Of a DNA stretch of 64,000 bases, positions 23,101 to 36,105 are shown one piece after another (the stretch's first letter is position 1; each line of letters begins with the position of its first letter). This DNA is from Cunninghamia lanceolata (taxonomy: Eukaryota > Streptophyta > Pinopsida > Cupressales > Cupressaceae): NCBI GenBank assembly GCA_027924645.1, contig BSBN01000233.1, positions 6,404,501 to 6,468,500 on the forward strand. The letters run 5' to 3'. Made by a program: the position numbers and the translations under genes. Under the pieces are notes generated by a model. The model saw only the letters and a program-made list of their open reading frames with translations, was not told the origin of the DNA and did not search any database.

Positions 23101-23842
23101 ACCCATGTTGATAGTTTGATTTAGCTAGATTTTCTATGTAGTCAATTTGCATAAAACCATCGTATGTCAATTGTGGGTTCTGAGAGATATGCCACTTTCT
23201 ATTGTTCTGATAAATTTTGAATTTTGGGTTTTTGTGGTGTGTCAGCTTGATGACTGGGTTCTGTGCCGAATTTACAAGAAAAACTCTCATTCTCAGAGGC
23301 CACCAGATAGGGAGCAAGATGAATCATGTGTTGAAGAAGTATTGGCTTCTTTGCCTGAGATTGATCAGCAACAGAAACTTCATCTTCCCAAGCTTGGTTC
23401 TTTCTCTGGGTTGTTGGAGAATGAGGATCCCTTCCTAGATGGGCTTTTGAATGATGAAAGCATGGATGGAAATGGGAATAATAGCAGTCTTCAGGCAGAG
23501 CCCTCTAACAGGTACCAAACCAACATCAACAATAGCACTGATTGCTCATTTCATGTTGTACCCAAGCAAGAGATATCAACTATGGAGATAGAAAACAAGT
23601 TCAATTCCCTCAAGAGGACCCTTTCCTTAGCTTATAGGGATGAAGCTCTTAATCCCCCAAAGAGATATAACAATGACAACTACAATACCAACAATAATGT
23701 GTCAGCCTTGATTAATTCAATGCAACAACCCAATCAAGCTTTCCATCAGCAACAGCAACAGAACTTGCTAGATGCATTGAATGACTGCCAGCAAAATTTT
23801 AGGATGCCCTACATGCAAAACATCAATTGGAACTCCTCCTAA
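20160..23842 (+). CDS. NAC-domain transcription factor, NAP-like subfamily (three exons)
   Basis: Coding sequence is join(20160..20340, 22315..22610, 23246..23842), 357 codons plus stop. The exons join in frame across GT...AG introns: donor GTGAATACAG, acceptor GCGCAG; donor GTAAGC, acceptor GTGTCAG. Residues 14-168 form a complete NAC DNA-binding domain. [19 protein letters not shown] (from residue 14) is followed by [73 protein letters not shown] and [12 protein letters not shown]. The C-terminal half is Asn/Gln-rich with an acidic patch ([13 protein letters not shown]), typical of an activation region. Both intron positions within the NAC domain match the family norm. The wording of the domain fits the NAP/NAM-like group linked in other plants to senescence, seed and ABA responses; that role is inference. 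It would act in the nucleus, as a dimer, on CACG-core promoters. No disabling change is seen. Confidence 0.95.
20365..22075 (+). repeat. ~76-bp minisatellite with higher-order structure filling NAC intron 1
   Basis: Nearly all of the 1,974-bp first intron consists of units of the form CTCCATGTTCAGTATATCC, TTTGGCCTTGAATTGTGAA, (A/G)TCC(A/T)TTATGCCCAATT and (C/G)TTTTGTGAATACAAAA. About 20 units are present. Variants alternate: one type has GGGTTTGAATTGTGATGTCC, another has TTTTTTTGGAATACAAT. The latter landmark occurs at 20655, 20991 and 21321, so blocks of about four units repeat every ~330 bp. From about 21420 the order is simpler. The splice sites lie outside the array. Confidence 0.9.
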
Positions 23843-25580
23843 GAATGAGCCCATTATCTGCACAAAATTTAGTTTTCTTTCCATGGAATCCAGGAATGCT
23901 TTTCATACAAGTATTCTACTGGAATCTTACAGCAATATAGATTGTATTTACTAGGACTATTTATACCAATATGGCTCTTATACATATGGGAGATTGACAT
24001 TATTTGTGCATGAAGCGAAGAGTATCAGTGTCAATATCAACAGTGGTAGAAGACTATTCAGCTTTAATCATACAGATATATATCTAACACAGACAATTGT
24101 TCATAGTTTCATTTTCTATTTCATCAGATCGGTGTATCATTCATGTGAAAATATATAGAGTAGACAAGTTACACATACAGACACATACTCTGCAGAAAGA
24201 GCAGAAACCTACTCAAATATTGCTGAAAGCTCCTGTGTATTTTTGTATAAGCAGAGAAGGCATGTATTGACAATCTGCACACAAGTCCATTCAGTGTGAT
24301 CTGAAGACTTGTGGAAGCAGTGCCACCATATCCACAGCAACAACAACTTCACCAGTGCATACAAAAATTGTTTACTTGAGGAGACTTTTCAGTAAAGCTT
24401 GTTTATATTATTATCATTATCTATATGGCCCTCTGCATCAGATCAGGCAGAGAATAATGCTAGGTCTGTAACTTTATATGGTGAGGCCAGGATTTGGACA
24501 TGCTGGTATTACATGTTTCAGTAACTGTGCATATCACACCACTGTATAGAGGATTATAGAAATCTATCGATTGATTCAATTTGTAAATCAGAAATTATTG
24601 CTGCAATTTCTTCTGTTGTGATACTAAGTTGATAAGTTGGATTTGATATCTGATTCACGCTTCAGGAGGGAAATAGCATAAAAAATTTCCCAATGAGAAA
24701 GGCGATGAAGGCAATTAAAAATCACAGAGGAGGAAATACTATGGTTTGTTGTAAAAAAATCCCATCTTGTTATTCAGAATGAATGTAAGAGTTTTTAACT
24801 ATTCTTGCTTTCTACAGTGCTCTGGTTATTTCCGTGAGAATCTTTATCGGGTGTTAAAACCTCTCATGAAGAGGTTATATCTTTTTCTTGTAGCAAATTT
24901 ATTCTACGTAACTATAAAAACAAGTTTACATGCATGAATGATTGTCATTTGAAGCCATACATTTCTGGGTTAAGCAAAGGAATAACAAATAAAGGGGTTG
25001 AGCCTTTTGTGAAATGGTTTAAGCTTTTTATGCAACTGCATTGGGTTTGAGGTTTACATCATTAAAGCAACCAGCAACATTAACATGGGATACACACTTT
25101 TTGAATTAGATTTAAAGTAGAATAAAACATAAATGTGAAGTAAATGGATTGAACGTGGAGATAATATCATGGCCAACATTTTAATAAATAAAAATATTAA
25201 TGAGGTAATATCTTATCCACTTTTTCTTTTATCACTCTTTTTTCCTAAAGACTTCCTTTCTAATAATGAACTTAGAGACAAGAAATTAGTGAAAACATGT
25301 TGTGAGATTTTTCGATGGTGATAGGAAGTAAATTTGGACGTTTATGATAAAGTAAACATTACTTCCTAATTTTCATATTTATGATTTTTTTTTAAGTACT
25401 TTTTAAAATAAGTTTTTAGTATTATGTTTTTATTTTTATTAATATATGATAAAAAATAAAAATAAAAATATTTTTTATATTCATTAGTGTGGTATTTGTT
25501 ATGTTGTAATGTTGACTTTTATTGCTTGTATTTTGGTATATGGAGTTTTAGTCTTTTGCTTAGAAACACCTCTAATTTTT
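23843..25580 (+). other. NAC 3' flank and intergenic sequence
   Basis: The first several hundred bases after the stop codon probably include the NAC 3' untranslated region; composition is balanced up to about 24600 and then becomes AT-rich. No clear single polyadenylation signal stands out and no other gene is seen. Confidence 0.4.
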
Positions 25581-25659
25581 TACTTTTGAGATGATTTTTA
25601 TATTTACATTTACAAGTTCTTTAAAATCATCCATACTTAAGTATTTCCTTTACCAATTA

Positions 25660-27270
25660 TTGTCTGAGCCTTTTGGGTTCTTCTCCCTCTTTCTTAGACA
25701 ATTTTCTGAATGGGTGGGAGTTTCACCTTCCTCTGAGATGATTCTCTCATTTCACTTGATCTACAATGTGAGTTCTTTCTATTGTTAGATTTAGGGTTTG
25801 AAATTTTGCACTCAGATTTTATTTTCTTCTTGCTTATCTTATTTGAGATCCCTTATTTGTCTCCTTCCTATCAATGCTCTATTTGGTAATTCAATGTTTA
25901 ATCTAGCATCTAATGAGGGAAGGATAGTTGTATTTAAAAATCAATAGTGCGCTAGATTCTAGTTTGGGGAGGGTGGAAACATTCTATGACAAAAGTTGAT
26001 AGTTTTGGGTTTATCTTTCTTCTTGAAATTTAAAGACACGTAGGGAATGAATTAGTTTGTCTATGTAACTCCTCATTATTTACCATTCTTTGGCAATGCC
26101 TTCTCTCCTCGGGCTATAAGTTTTTATTTTACAAATTGATTTATTTTTCATCCTTAGATGTCTAATTATCTATGTTTAGACTTAGATAATTCAATTAATA
26201 TTGCTTGAAATTCTTAATGTCAAGCCTTTCCTTCGAATAGAAATACTTTTTAAGAATATGGACAAGTATAGACATAGGACCAAAATGAAGTGCATATTAC
26301 AACAATAATATGGAGAAGTATAGACATAGTACCAAAATGAAGTGCATATTGATATTACAACAATGCATCTAAACACATTTTTTTATCTTCTTGAATGAGA
26401 AACAACTCAAGAACCCTCACATGAAAATCTAGTTAGAGTGGATGTGGAAATGTGCTAAATATATTATTGTAGATGATAGAGAAAATAGTGAAGTTGTGGC
26501 AAAAAAGATGATGCTTAAGAGCATAAATAATTTATCATCTTGATAAATATATTTTTACTTGGAATCTATGCTATCTAGAGTTTAACATCTTTTTCAATGC
26601 TTGTGATAATTTTATGTTATGTAAGGTCTAGTAAAATTTGAGGTGGTGTTGCAATAAGTAAGGAAATTACATAAATTACATTTCCACATGGTGGTGAATA
26701 CTTGTACAAGAATTTGAATTGAGAATGTGGAAATAGATGTCTACCTTCCTCTCAAATGGTTTTGTCCTCTTACCTTAGATTACTATGGATAAGTCTCTCC
26801 TATTGTGGGGTTCTTTTGTTTTCTCTACCATCTTTCCCCCTTATTCTCCTCTCTCCAATTTTGTCTCTCCTAATGATTCAAAATTTTCTCTTTCCTCTAG
26901 TGTGGGGATGGTGTTTCCATTTAAAAATCAATCTCTAGCTTTTTTCCAAGGAGGTTTTACAAATTTTGTTTATATTTAAAATTTTTAAAAATAATTTCTA
27001 CTTCTTCAAGTTGTTTTTGATGGAAATATTTGGATTACATATATAAAGACACATCTACCTTTATATAGAAGATTACAATATAATGAGGGGGCATACATCT
27101 AAACTAGAAGTCATCCTTTGGCTAATCATAAGTTTCTTCAACTTTAAATACATTTAGGGATTGAATAAGTTTAGCTTTTTGGTTATGAACTTATGTATGT
27201 GGATCCTTAGTCTCTCTCTCATACTTTAAGAATGTATTATCTCCTTTACATAAGGGTTGTCTTTGCTAAT
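25660..27270. repeat. Two diverged direct copies of a ~500-bp block
   Basis: The order CTTCCTCT.A.ATG.TT, then AAAAATCAAT, then AAATTTAAAGACAC..AGGGA.TGAAT and a CTCCT-containing tail appears at about 25,725-26,130. It recurs in diverged form at about 26,745-27,260. The copies share landmarks in order but many bases differ. Short reading frames inside (26756-26979) are by-products of C/T-rich sequence. Confidence 0.4.
26390..26700. repeat. Diverged ~310-bp repeat, copy 1 (copy 2 at 28540-28840)
   Basis: Both copies contain GAAAATA.TGAA, ATGATTATGCTTA or GATGATGCTTA, GTTA.ATGA.AT or GTTATGTAAGGT, and AGGTG(G/T)TGTTGCAATA followed by CATTTCCA(A/C)ATGG, in the same order and orientation about 2.15 kb apart. 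They bracket the foldback at 27593-28283. Confidence 0.5.
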
Positions 27271-27592
27271 GGATGGTTTTGTCATTGATCCAAAAACTTA
27301 GGTCGAGTTAAAGGCCATCAAGGTCCTATTTACCATTATTAGTATTTAGAGTAGTTTTATGCATTAACTCCATGGATTTCATCACTTGTGATGGCTTACA
27401 TTGAAAGAGGGGTTGTGATGATGTCTAAAGAATGTTTGGGATGATATGGGACATCTCTAAGAATTTCCAAAACAATTTTATAGACATCAAAATGACATAA
27501 AAATTATTTTGGAAAAATCACTAGTTTGTGTAGGTGGTGAAGTGTAATCACCTCAACAAATTCACTAAATACTATGGTGATCAATCCCTATC

Positions 27593-28283
27593 TTCACTAC
27601 TAGTAATGCGTAAAACCTATAATGTCTCTAGTTCCATCAGACTTGTAACATTCATAAAAGAGCATAAAAGAGAAAAATAAATATGTAATGAGACTCGCAA
27701 AACTAAAGCATGTGGATTATAGATGGAGAAAGCTTCAAATAGGGATAAAACTCTAGTAAGAGTGAGAAAAGATCATCGTGCCACTACATCTTAGTCTTTT
27801 ATAAGTGATACAACGTCCATAGAATTTTATATGAATCTAAAGGATGAACTATACTAGCTCCTAACACCTACATTTAGCCTCAACAACTCCAAACCCTACT
27901 GCTTCACTACACAACCATGGAAGAATGACCTAGTTTATTATTCCGTGAATATGTAGTGAAAGAGTAGTGCTTGGAGTCGTAGAGACTAAATGCAAGTATT
28001 AGGAGTTGATATAGTTAATCATTGAGCTTTGTATGCATCTTATGGGCATTTTATCACTTGTAAAAAACTAAGATGTAGTGACAATAGTGGCATGTGGAGC
28101 TTAGCTCACTCTTATTGGAATTTTCTCCCCATTTGTGGGTTCTCCATCTATACTCTGCATGTTCTATTTGTGTTTTGTCTCATTGCACATTTCTTTTTTC
28201 TATTATGCTCTTTTATGAATGTTGTAAAGTACATCTAATTAAAGTAGAAACATTGTAGGTTTAACCATGCTACTAGTGGTGAA
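27593..28283. repeat. Long inverted repeat (foldback), arms ~330-340 bp
   Basis: The left arm (27593-27920) and the reverse complement of the right arm (27943-28283) align along their whole length. Shared blocks in order are CACTA(G/C)TAG, AACCTA(T/C)AATGT, CATTCATAAAAGAGCATAA, AATGAGAC, TATAGATGGAGAA, AATAAGAGTGAG (or a close variant), GCCACTA, CACTACATCTTAGT and TTTCACTAC near the centre. A 22-base spacer (27921-27942) separates them. The arms have diverged considerably. It may be a foldback/MITE transposon or a hairpin-RNA source; no transposase is seen. Confidence 0.8.
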
Positions 28284-28919
28284 TATGGTGAACTTGAAGG
28301 TTGTTTCAAGGTTTTCTTAAAGGATATTCATTTCCAGTGAACATATGAGAGGAATATCCTCCATGTTTATGAATCAGTCCCTAAGATGTTAATTATATGG
28401 GCATAGTATATAATTAAATGAATATGGTCTAATATCAATCTCAAACTTCCTCAATAAATAAATACAAAGAAATATAAAAGGAGGAATATAAGTGAAGAAG
28501 AGATTACATCAACCCATTTACATGCAAAATATACCTTCTTCATTAATAAACAATTTAAGAAACTTTACTTGTGAATATGGTTAGGGTGGGCATAGCATAC
28601 AAAACAATTTGGTGTAGATGAGGGAGAAAATATTGAACTTTTATGTAAAATGATTATGCTTATCCAAAATAGTCTATTAGAAGGAGATTTTTTTAATTTG
28701 GACTACAAATTTTTTAGGGACAAAACTTTTCCAATACTAATGGCACTTTTACGTTACATGAGATATTAGAAAAATATAGAGGTGTTGTTGCAATATGTTA
28801 GGAAGAATTATAATTATCATTTCCAAATGGTACTTGGGAACCTTAATAGAATAATTGTAAGGGAAGCCATCTAATTAAATGACCACCTTAGAAAGAAAGA
28901 AATGTAGAAAACTAAATGC

Positions 28920-29235
28920 AATGTCTAAAAATGAATAAAAGAGTCCAATGGAAGATAATGGAAGATAAAGGAAGAATAAGTTAAAATAAAGAATAACTAA
29001 GGTAGGAAGAACCAAACCCATGAATCAAAACTAACATGAAATTGCAAAATCCAAAGGAAAGAACAAAAGAAAGGGTAATAGGCCAATGAGAAATGAAGGA
29101 AGAATAAGTTAAAATATAGAATAACTAAGGTAAATGAAGAATAAGTTAAAATAAAGAATAACTAAGGTAGGAAGAATCAAAACTATAGCCAACATGATTA
29201 GAAAATCTAAAGGAAAGAACATAAAGAAAGAGAGG
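28920..29235. repeat. A-rich tandem repeats (units ~45 and ~140 bp)
   Basis: GGAAGAATAAGTTAAAATA followed by AAGAATAACTAAGGTA occurs at about 28970, 29098 and 29129. It is followed twice by AGGAAGAA(C/T)CAAA and AAAGGAAAGAACA. Confidence 0.75.
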
Positions 29236-32200
29236 GTTAATTAAAATGTCTAAAATATATGAAACCCAAGCCTAACCATTTCCTTGCTCTATAATTAGAT
29301 TTGAGGATGATATAAATTTGTTTAATATGTAAATGGACATGGTGAAGCCTCACTTTATATAGGAATTAAATATTCATTTATGAAGGATCATTTAACATTA
29401 TGATTTTTATTAAGTATTTGTAAATATTACACTAGTATGTATGTATTACAACAAGATTCAAGTTATATATTACATTCTTTTAGTTTTGAAGCGCGTAGAG
29501 ATTTCATTTAAGTGCAAAGGTACATTTTTGGGTAGTTTATTACTCTATCTTCCTTCTTTTTCTTTGTGGGGAGAAGAGGGAAAGTGGGGAATACTTGGAG
29601 CTAAGAGAAAATGAAATGAGGGGTCGTAAGAGCACAATGTTTATTAGGGGATCGTATTTAATGTTGATGATCTTAAATAATATTTATAAGGCCTTAACTA
29701 TAAATTGTAGACCTTATATTATAAATATGCATATGGCATATTATAAAACATATTTAATTAATTAATAATTTAATTATTATAAAATATTATCTTTAATATT
29801 TATTAAATAATAAATGTCTTATGAAAATCCTTGATAACTTCCCAAATGGATGTGGCTTCCCTTTTCACCCTATATTTCATGAAATCTCTATTATGAGATA
29901 TGTGGAGAGAGAATTTGATTGTGTGGGAATACTTTGATATTCACTATAATTGCACGAGAGAGGTTTATGTAGGGTTATTGAAGAAAGAGGAAGATACTAT
30001 TGAAACTTTAGGTTCTTATGAGTCTATAATGGTTTAGACATTGTTGAAAGTTTTCTCATTATAATGACACATGTGGGGGTTCTACTTTTATAGTTTCCCC
30101 ACCATAAATCTTTGTATTCTCATATAACATTTTTATTTAATTTTATTTATTGCACATTTATGTTCTATATAATATATTTCATGCATAATTTAATTATCAT
30201 AACTAAAAAACTAAAATATCTAACAAAAATAAATAAAAGAGGTCTAAGTGTCTCCTTTTTGTATTTAAAATAAAAACATAATTGTAAAATGAAAGAGATA
30301 TAAATTATACAGAAAATTAAGGGTGAAGTGGAACTTCTATTTTTCACATCCTTTAAAGTTTGATAAGTTTTATTTGAAAATAATTAAAAGAATTCTCTAC
30401 TTTTAGTTTTGTGCGAGATAACTATGATTGAGAAAACTTAAGAATGAAGAAAATAGTTTTACTTTTTTGCATAGCTTTAGGATGTTAATAATAACTTAAA
30501 TAATTATTCCATAAATTATATAGAACTTCATAGTGATGATGAATTATAAGTTATACCTTTGTTCTATTTGATGATTAGTGGGGAATGTGGTAGAAAAAGT
30601 TTTGATATTTTCTATTTTTGATGGTTTGTTTTGTGCTTGATTTATTTTTGATGGTTTATTTTGTGCTTGATTTATTTTTGATACCTAAAGTTGAATTAGT
30701 GAAAATTGTTCAATTTTTGAATTGATATTATTATTGATCTCTTGCTATTTTGATGATAGAACATTTTCATAATTATGTATAGAAGTGATGTATATTATCT
30801 CTATGTAGTGAATGACTAATTTTTGAGATATGAATTTTTTTTGTCATAAAATAATATAATTTGAAGTGAAAAGAATTAGTGTATATATACATGAATTGTA
30901 GCAAATCAATTTGTATTTATATTTGTGTGTGTATGTATATACATATACATATGTGTGTGTGTGTGTTACACACACATTACATATAATGTACACACATATA
31001 CATATTTTTAGATAGTTTATTAATATAGATGAAGTATTATTGAAGAATTTTATTTATGTCACTATTTCCTCTTGTTTTTGTTAAAAATGGCTAGTAAATT
31101 ATTTTGAACAAATATGATTCACTTCCTTATAATTACTTTTCTCTAAGCATGCTATCTTCTCTTGTCCTACATCAAATTTTGAGAAGGGGATGAGGTGTTA
31201 ATAGCATAGGTATTTTACATTTGATTGTTGTGAGAAATGAAAGGTTTGAATATGAGATATTTAGGTATGTATGCTCTTGCTTAATGATGGGATAGGTTGA
31301 TTTTATGCCATCTAATTCCCTATATTTGTATAGCCTGAATCAATCCATTTGTAGAATAATTTATAATTTTTTTGGTCAAATGATAACGGAGTAGATTCTT
31401 ATCAAATGTTGACATATTGCCTTTTTTTTTAAGTTTAAGTTCTATAACATTAAATATCGTAAAAAATATGCATCTACAAAATCACTTTCACTATTTTGAG
31501 ATGTTAGAAGTTTTCTTTATAACCCTTAAAGAATTTCATAGTATTATATGTTGTAATAGTTAACTAAAGCTAAACTAGAAATTATTTTAAATTTTGTCAT
31601 GTTATTAGTTCTTAAAATGATAGAAAAATTGATCTTTGATATAAACTTATTTTTATCTTAATTAAAGAACAATTTAAAATATAATACCTAAGAAAATTGA
31701 CTTTGACTTTGCATATGTTTATTCTTTTTTTTTTAATTTCTTAAAATCTAAGTTCTAGATCATAATGATCGTTTCAATTTCTTGAGCTTATTAGAAGATC
31801 GAGTTTGTATAGAAAATTTTGAATATATGTAAATTGACTTGAACAGTTTTCTATTTATATTCATTTTTTAAGTAAATGAAGACACATCTATTTTAATTGT
31901 ATAACTAAACATTGGATATTTTTCCTTGCATGAAATGCGAGGGAGCTCACACCCTCACACATAATAGTTGATGTTTACATCCTTTGCTAAAACACATGGG
32001 TGAGATGATTTGAATTAGAGTTGCACTGCAAAGGACAACACATTATTTTGAAAATTCATGTATTATAGAATTAAAAATGAACAATATTGAAAAAACAAAA
32101 TTGTTAAATAATAAGTTTTTATGCAAAATAGAGTTCATAAAGAGAGGAATCTTTGTGAGAGAAATGCACACATTGAACTCTAATTTATTCATTTGAATAT

Positions 32201-32540
32201 AATTATTTAGATAATTTGCAATACAAAACTAGAATGTAATTAAAAATGTTGAATGGAAGGTTCTTCGTAAGAAACAAAAAAGTTATCCCTCGTGTGGGTC
32301 ACATGTCTCCTTGGAAGTTGAAATACATTATTAAATAAGGATGTCTAATGAGCTTGAGAAATCAAATGAACATTTGGAATGGGGTTATTTTAGAGTTGAC
32401 ACTTACCCTAGGGTCATAACTTCTTGATTATAGCTTAAAATTTAAACATTAGGTATATATTGGAAAGGTCAAGTTTAAAATTAAGAGATGTACATGACAA
32501 CACCTCAATCGTTACACCCAACATGTCATATGCTCCCCCC
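29236..32540. other. AT-rich sequence, no gene seen
   Basis: No recognisable coding motif on either strand. It contains a 30-bp duplication at about 30617-30680 (TTTTTGATGGTTT with TTTTGTGCTTGATTTA). A TG/CA microsatellite lies at about 30920-31005 with a self-complementary core around GTTACACACACATTAC. Confidence 0.5.
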
Positions 32541-32559
32541 CATTACTTTTGCCCAACAC

Positions 32560-33300
32560 AATAAACCCTCCATCACTCTTACTTATATTGACCAACATGT
32601 AAAATAGTTAATGAAGGTCCAAGCACATTACAAACTAGAAAGTTGTAAACACAATTCAAATTTGTTATTTCAAGATTTTAATTTATCATTTAAAAATATT
32701 AGATAATCACATAATAGTTCCATAGTGTTGAAAATTTCAATCCCTATACATCTAGTGTCCCATATTACTTATGTTGACCAACCTGTAAAATGACTAATGG
32801 AGATCTAAACACATTTCAAGCCATAAAGTTATAATTTTCTTTTGTATCAACACAAGCTTTTAGAAATAATTGATCCCAACCAATGAGACCACATAAGGAG
32901 GACCCCTTTCACTTAAAAATATTACATGATCACATAATAGTTCCATAGTGTTGAAAATTTCAATCCCTATATATCTAGTGTCCCCTATTACTTATGTTGG
33001 CCAACGTGTAAAATACCTAATAGAGATCTAAACACATTCAAGCCATAAAGTTATAATTTTCTTTTATATTAATATAACCTTTAGAAATAACTGATCCCAA
33101 CCAATGAGACCACATAAGGAGGACCCCATTCACTACAATCCGAACATGACACCAAGTACCTAAACTCATAATAACTTTATCGCTATACCATACACTCATG
33201 TACACATTTGTGAAAATCACATAACCATGTTATTTTAATTTCCAAATCATTATCTAAAAACCATATAAATCACATACGATATGACAACCAAATGATAGAA
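32560..33300. repeat. 223-bp direct repeat plus diverged partial copies
   Basis: ATAATAGTTCCATAGTG at 32711 recurs at 32934. Both copies run through GAAAATTTCAATCCCTATA, CATAAAGTTATAATTTTCTTTT and AACCAATGAGACCACATAAG. A partial copy precedes at about 32570 (TTGACCAACATGTAAAATAG). A further diverged fragment follows near 33290 (TTTTCAATCCCTAGACATCT). Confidence 0.8.
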
Positions 33301-34534
33301 GTTTTCAATCCCTAGACATCTGGCCATTGAAGGTACCTACATATTTCCAATATTATTAGGGCCCTACATAAATATCCCTCTCTTGGTTTTTAAAAACCAA
33401 GTAGGATGATTTAGTTATTTGTAAGGTGTCATGAAATGGAAGTCGGCTCCCACGGGTGTAAGCATGTCATTGTTTGTCATTATGCAGTGTATTAAATGAC
33501 AAGAAAATAATTGCTCTCATGTCTACGTCGAAGGGGCCACGCCTTTCCCCTCTTTTGTTATGTGGACCATGGCGACCACGTATGCTAAAGAAGGAATATC
33601 GAATTATTAGGAGATACTTCCATTTTTTCCAATAATGAGATCAGTCCGTTGCTACATTCATGGTGGGATATTAGTTCGTTGCAATTATTGCACGGTCGGA
33701 GTAGCCACCTATAATATGCTTCTTAAATTTTGCTAGAGTTAATAATGATTAAAATAAGGGTTTTCTCTACTTTTCATACTTAATATTGCACATCATTGGT
33801 TGTGAATGATAGTTTGAATAGAAATTATTATTATGGGATGTTTCCTCAATCTAATGAAAAAACTTAGTATAATGATTTTTACCATATAAAAAATGGTTGT
33901 AGATAAAAGCATTTGTAAATATCAATGCTTATAATACATTTATATTACAAATAAAAGAAAGATTAAATAAATAGGAATGTCAAAACCTACATATTTAAAC
34001 TTTGGTTTTAGTATATTTTATTTGGTTTTAAAAGTATTGGAGAGGATAAAAGTTTATACTTTATTCTTTTATTTTAATGTTTTATTCCATTTTTTGTGGA
34101 TTGTTTTGTTTCATGATTGTAACACTCATTTTGGTTCTTATGGTGTATTTAGAACCTTGATCTTGAATCCAAAATCATATTATACAAAATCCTCCACTTT
34201 AGACTAACATTGATCTAATTAACATTTGTACTTATCACTTCCTTTTGCAGTTTATGGTGTTTGAATTTTGAATTTCTGGTTGGGCAGGATTTTGGAGTTG
34301 ACAGGTGACACGTCGGGGGTTCTCGAGGGGCTCCTCTTTCCCCCCATGTGACGTCAGGTATCTTTTTGAAGGGTCTTCACGCCAGAAAGGACTGGATTTG
34401 TGCTGGTCAGAAGTGGTCAACGGGTCGGTCTGTTCTAGATAAAGGTACTCCGAGGTTTGCTTTTGGGGAAAGTAGAAGCTCCTAAGATCTTAGAGACGGA
34501 TGATGGTTTGGCCCTTAAACTTTCAGATTCAGTG
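33301..34534. other. Non-coding, includes two GC-richer islands
   Basis: Islands at about 33425-33700 and 34280-34470 (with TGACACGTCGGGGG and ATGTGACGTCAGG) stand out from the AT-rich surroundings. The second lies just upstream of the LINE ORF1 remnant and could be the LINE 5' region. No protein is recognisable. Confidence 0.35.
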
Positions 34535-34803
34535 ATGGACAATATTATTTCCACGATGGACAATGCCCTAGTTGGTAAGTTTATTTTCCATTTGACCAAA
34601 TATTGACTTGGTTAGAAAATGGGTTAATGATGTTTGGAAGATCAAAGGTGATGTTATGGTTAGTGCCATGCCAGGAGGATTGTTTCTATTTCACTTCTCC
34701 TCTTAAGAGGATTTGCATAGGTACTAGTTGATGGCTCTTGGTTTTATGGTCGTAACACTCATAATAACCTTTCTCTTTGTAAGTGGAAACTTGGATTCAA
34801 CCT
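34535..34803 (+). pseudogene. LINE ORF1 (DUF4283) remnant, upstream part
   Basis: Joined over one frameshift (about 34590), the reading gives MDNALVGKF, then PNIDLVRKWVNDVWKIKGDV, then MVSAMPGGLFLFHFSS, an in-frame stop, and finally DGSWFYGRN with CKWKLGFN. This is the DUF4283 domain carried by ORF1 of plant L1-type LINEs. The reading stops at 34803, where an LTR begins, and resumes in phase at 45379. Stops and frameshifts show it is dead. Confidence 0.8.
34799..34803 (+). other. Target-site duplication AACCT of the solo LTR (left copy)
   Basis: AACCT here and at 45379-45383 flank the outer LTR exactly. Removing the LTR and one copy rejoins the LINE ORF1 reading frame. Confidence 0.85.
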
Positions 34804-35860
34804 TGTAGACACTTAAAATTGACACCTAATCAATTCTGATCACTTCTTCTATAATCGATCAATTATCCCATTTCCAACACTTATATTAATTAAATAATAT
34901 TTTGTTATTTAATTAATATTTTCCTGATAGCGTCATTATCTCTCTCTATCACCTTGTTGGGTGAATATTTTGTCTTCAACTAACTGAAGGAAAAATAGTT
35001 ATATCAACCACAGTGTAATGAGAAAAATCTCTCCTCTCAGCAAGGGGAGGTTCCCTGTTAACTATTACAAACTTATTTACACTAAGAACTAATTTGATGG
35101 TGAAACCATGTCATCCATTTCTCTTTTTTCAGAAATGATGTTTACAATATAAAAGAGTACTTTCACAATACAAATTGAAATAACCAAGAAACCTATGAGA
35201 GCACAAAGTCTATCATTGCTTCTTTTACTGATTTATAATTTAGAACCAAGTAGGATAAGATGCAACTCAAAGTCTTCACTGAATACTACGACAAAATCAC
35301 AAAAGATAATAGTAGTTCAAAGTCTTTCCAATATCTTTTACTTCAAAACATAAAATCACAAGCTAAAGATAATTGTTGTAGCACAAAGTCTCTAAAATCA
35401 TCTTTAGAACATCTCCTAGATTATTCACACTCACAGTACAATTTGGTCAAGTAGATAAGATAGCATAAGGAAAAGACATAAGAACAATTTCCAATACACC
35501 GTGCAAGTTATTCTAATGCAAAGATTGAAAGATCGCTTAGTTTTCTATTCACTTGATAAAATATGATTTACAATTTGAACACAAAGTCTCAAAATGCTCT
35601 TCAATTTGGTAGAGTTTCGCTTCAATAACTAAAAAGATCCTAATTACAATGGGGGTCCTCTTTATTTATAAGAGAAACTGAGAGCAAAAATAGGAAAAAT
35701 CTAACTACTTTGACTTATTCAACAAAAGAGTCCTATTTGACTTGGGACTTCCTTTGTCTCACATGTAATTACATTTTGGAAAAATACATGTGAAAAACTC
35801 CAAGACTGAAAATAAAGTACATGTGAAAATACAAAATAAACTAAGGCATGATCACTTTCA

Positions 35861-36105
35861 TCAACTCTTGTTCCCATCCTTCTTTAGAAAATCCTCAAAC
35901 ATTGTCCACATTGTTTGCATCTCAAGGTTATCCGGTCTAGAAGCATTCTCAGAAATGATACAAGTCCTTGTTACTGAATTTTTCATGGAGGTAGCAGCCT
36001 TCTCATGATTATCCAAAACTACCTTGAGAATGTCCAAGGTCAACTATATATCTGACAGCTTATCCATAGAAGCCACTAAGAAAGCTTGATCTTCAAACTC
36101 TTTTG
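35861..36105 (-). pseudogene. Short reading frame conserved in both LTR copies
   Basis: The minus strand, starting about 36105, reads FEDQAFLVASMDKLSDI, a TAG, then LTLDILKVVLDNHEKAATSM through FEDFLKKDG to a stop at 35861. The other LTR has the same frame with the same TAG (43135-43380). Between the copies, replacement changes are common (N/D, I/V, E/K, A/T, D/N, K/E), which argues against selection on a protein. No family is recognised. Confidence 0.35.
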
